Made by a program: the position numbers and the translations under genes. From an uncultured Collinsella sp. (GTDB lineage: Bacteria; Actinomycetota; Coriobacteriia; Coriobacteriales; Coriobacteriaceae), in the NCBI GenBank assembly GCA_958448375.1, contig CAUDDU010000057.1, positions 1 through 6,496 of the forward strand: 6,496 nt of DNA, given 5' to 3'. The notes under the pieces were generated by a model. The model searched no databases, had not been told where the DNA came from, and saw only the letters and a list, made by a program, of their open reading frames with translations. How positions within the stretch are numbered: position 1 is the first letter of the stretch; each line of letters opens with the position of its first letter. Shown one piece after another: positions 5,991-6,496 of the stretch.

Positions 5991-6138
5991 TTTGGTGCAT
6001 TGGGGACAGGATTGTTTGCACCAATCATGAGTTGCGGTGAAATAGGGACTGAAAAGCCGCTCAAAAGGTCAAAACAGTCCGTATTCCACCGCAACTTCAA
6101 GACGTTGGTGCAGATTAACCTGTCCCCCTTGCACCAAA
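5991..6138. repeat. 148-bp nested palindrome, REP/MITE-like element
   Basis: Three nested pairs of inverted arms are visible. The outer arms are 5991-6010 with 6119-6138 (18 of 20 paired; TTTGGTGCA..GGGGACAGG). The middle arms are TGCACCAA (6017-6024) with TTGGTGCA (6105-6112). The inner arms are 6030-6050 with 6076-6096 (19 of 21; AGTTGCGGTG..). The centre is a 25-base loop (6051-6075). The whole can fold into one long hairpin. GGGGACAGG-N6-TGCACCAA occurs twice in opposite orientation. This resembles palindromic repeats mobilised by REP-associated Y1 transposases, or MITEs. No transposase is encoded here, and no clear target duplication is seen. From 5966 to 5990 nothing is recognised. Confidence 0.7.
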
Positions 6139-6169
6139 AAGGGCTCCGAGCATAGTCTGCTCGGGGCCC
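6136..6169 (-). terminator. Rho-independent terminator of the RGG-tail gene
   Basis: On the minus strand a 12-bp stem with one mismatch (6158-6169 with 6141-6152, loop 6153-6157; GGGCCCCGAGCA / TGCTCGGAGCCC) is followed at once by TTTTT (6136-6140). It begins 33 bases after the stop codon at 6203-6205. The T run overlaps the end of the palindromic repeat by 3 bases. Confidence 0.85.
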
Positions 6170-6202
6170 AAATTCATCTCGCCTTACCGTGCGACGCGTA
6201 TG

Positions 6203-6496
6203 TTACTTGCGCTTGCCGCCGCCGTCACCGGGGCGACGGGAGCTGCCGCCGCGCTTGCCGCCACGATTGTTGCCATAGCTGCCACGGTTATCGCGACCGC
6301 CGGCACGACCGCCGCGGGAGCCGGCCTGGTTGCCGCCACGTCCGCCGCGATAGCCGCCACGACGCTCCTCGCGGGTATCGTCGTAGTTGCGCCAGTCATC
6401 GCGACGATCGCGGCTGGCACGCGGGTCACGACGATCGCGCGACTCATTCGAACGACCGGCGCCGCTGCGGCCACCGTTGCCACGAGCACCCTCGCG
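6203..6496 (-). CDS. Arg/Gly-rich C-terminal tail, probable RNA-binding protein (N-terminus outside window)
   Basis: The last 97 codons of a gene that enters from the right edge and ends in TAA (6203-6205). The protein segment is dominated by Arg, Gly, Asp, Asn and Ser, with RGG/RGGR repeats (GGYRGGRGG, residues 47-55 of the visible part) and a basic end GGGKRK. It looks disordered and RNA-binding. Such tails are common at the C-terminus of DEAD-box RNA helicases of Actinomycetota and Coriobacteriia, and also occur on rRNA pseudouridine synthases. The catalytic domain is not visible, so the enzyme type is inference. This frame is chosen because it ends next to a strong terminator and has plausible composition. 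An alternative Ala/Val-rich frame over the same bases (6184-6489) is a shadow produced by the RGG-coding repeats. Confidence 0.65.
   Translation of the reverse strand, partial: REGARGNGGRSGAGRSNESRDRRDPRASRDRRDDWRNYDDTREERRGGYRGGRGGNQAGSRGGRAGGRDNRGSYGNNRGGKRGGSSRRPGDGGGKRK

Noticed and set aside
5991..6138. CRISPR array or tRNA-like structure
   Set aside because: There are no regularly spaced direct repeats and spacers, and no cloverleaf or anticodon arm. The structure is a nested palindrome.
6184..6489. 101-codon Ala/Val-rich minus-strand frame
   Set aside because: It is a shadow of the RGG-coding repeats in another frame. The RGG frame ends properly before a strong terminator.

Overview
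The window looks like an anaerobic Coriobacteriia genome (Actinomycetota), most likely Collinsella or a close relative. This is inferred from the roughly 55-60% GC codon use, the combination of gene families, and a PTS sugar operon beside a formate-dehydrogenase-type flavoprotein. No rRNA or other phylogenetic marker is present, so the genus is a guess. Every gene I can support lies on the minus strand, so transcription runs from high to low coordinates.

Right edge (6203-6496): the last 97 codons of a protein with an Arg/Gly-rich tail, probably an RNA-binding enzyme such as a DEAD-box helicase. A Rho-independent terminator follows it (6136-6169). Directly against that terminator lies a 148-bp nested palindrome (5991-6138) that looks like a REP/MITE-type dispersed repeat.

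Centre (5965 down to 1197): a self-contained alpha-glucoside utilisation operon. In transcription order it has a possible tandem operator (two 18-bp units, 21 bp apart), a sigma-70-like promoter, and a leader with a ribonucleic antiterminator (RAT) that overlaps an intrinsic terminator. The genes are a stand-alone EIIA of the glucose family (5754-5242), a LicT/BglG-type antiterminator (5235-4369), an EIICB permease (4269-2653) and a GH4 6-phospho-alpha-glucosidase (2649-1267). A 16-bp-stem hairpin (1197-1234) closes the operon. The inferred logic is as follows. EIIA passes phosphate from HPr to the EIIB cysteine. EIIC imports and phosphorylates a maltose-like sugar. The GH4 enzyme splits the 6-phospho-disaccharide. 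The antiterminator, controlled by phosphorylation of its PRD histidines, binds the RAT and lets RNA polymerase read through when sugar is present. The operon therefore carries its own control protein and its own RNA target.

Left edge (1-1010): the N-terminal 336 codons of a large iron-sulfur flavoprotein. It joins a NuoF-like 4Fe-4S segment to a GltD-like FAD/NAD(P) oxidoreductase, a type often found with formate dehydrogenase or hydrogenase modules. Its leader (1011-1196) contains a perfect GACCTAA-N7-TTAGGTC dyad of unknown function.

The points most worth follow-up are the RAT/terminator leader, the 21-bp-phased dyads upstream of the promoter, the nested palindrome, and the dyad ahead of the flavoprotein gene. 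I found no clearly new multi-gene system.
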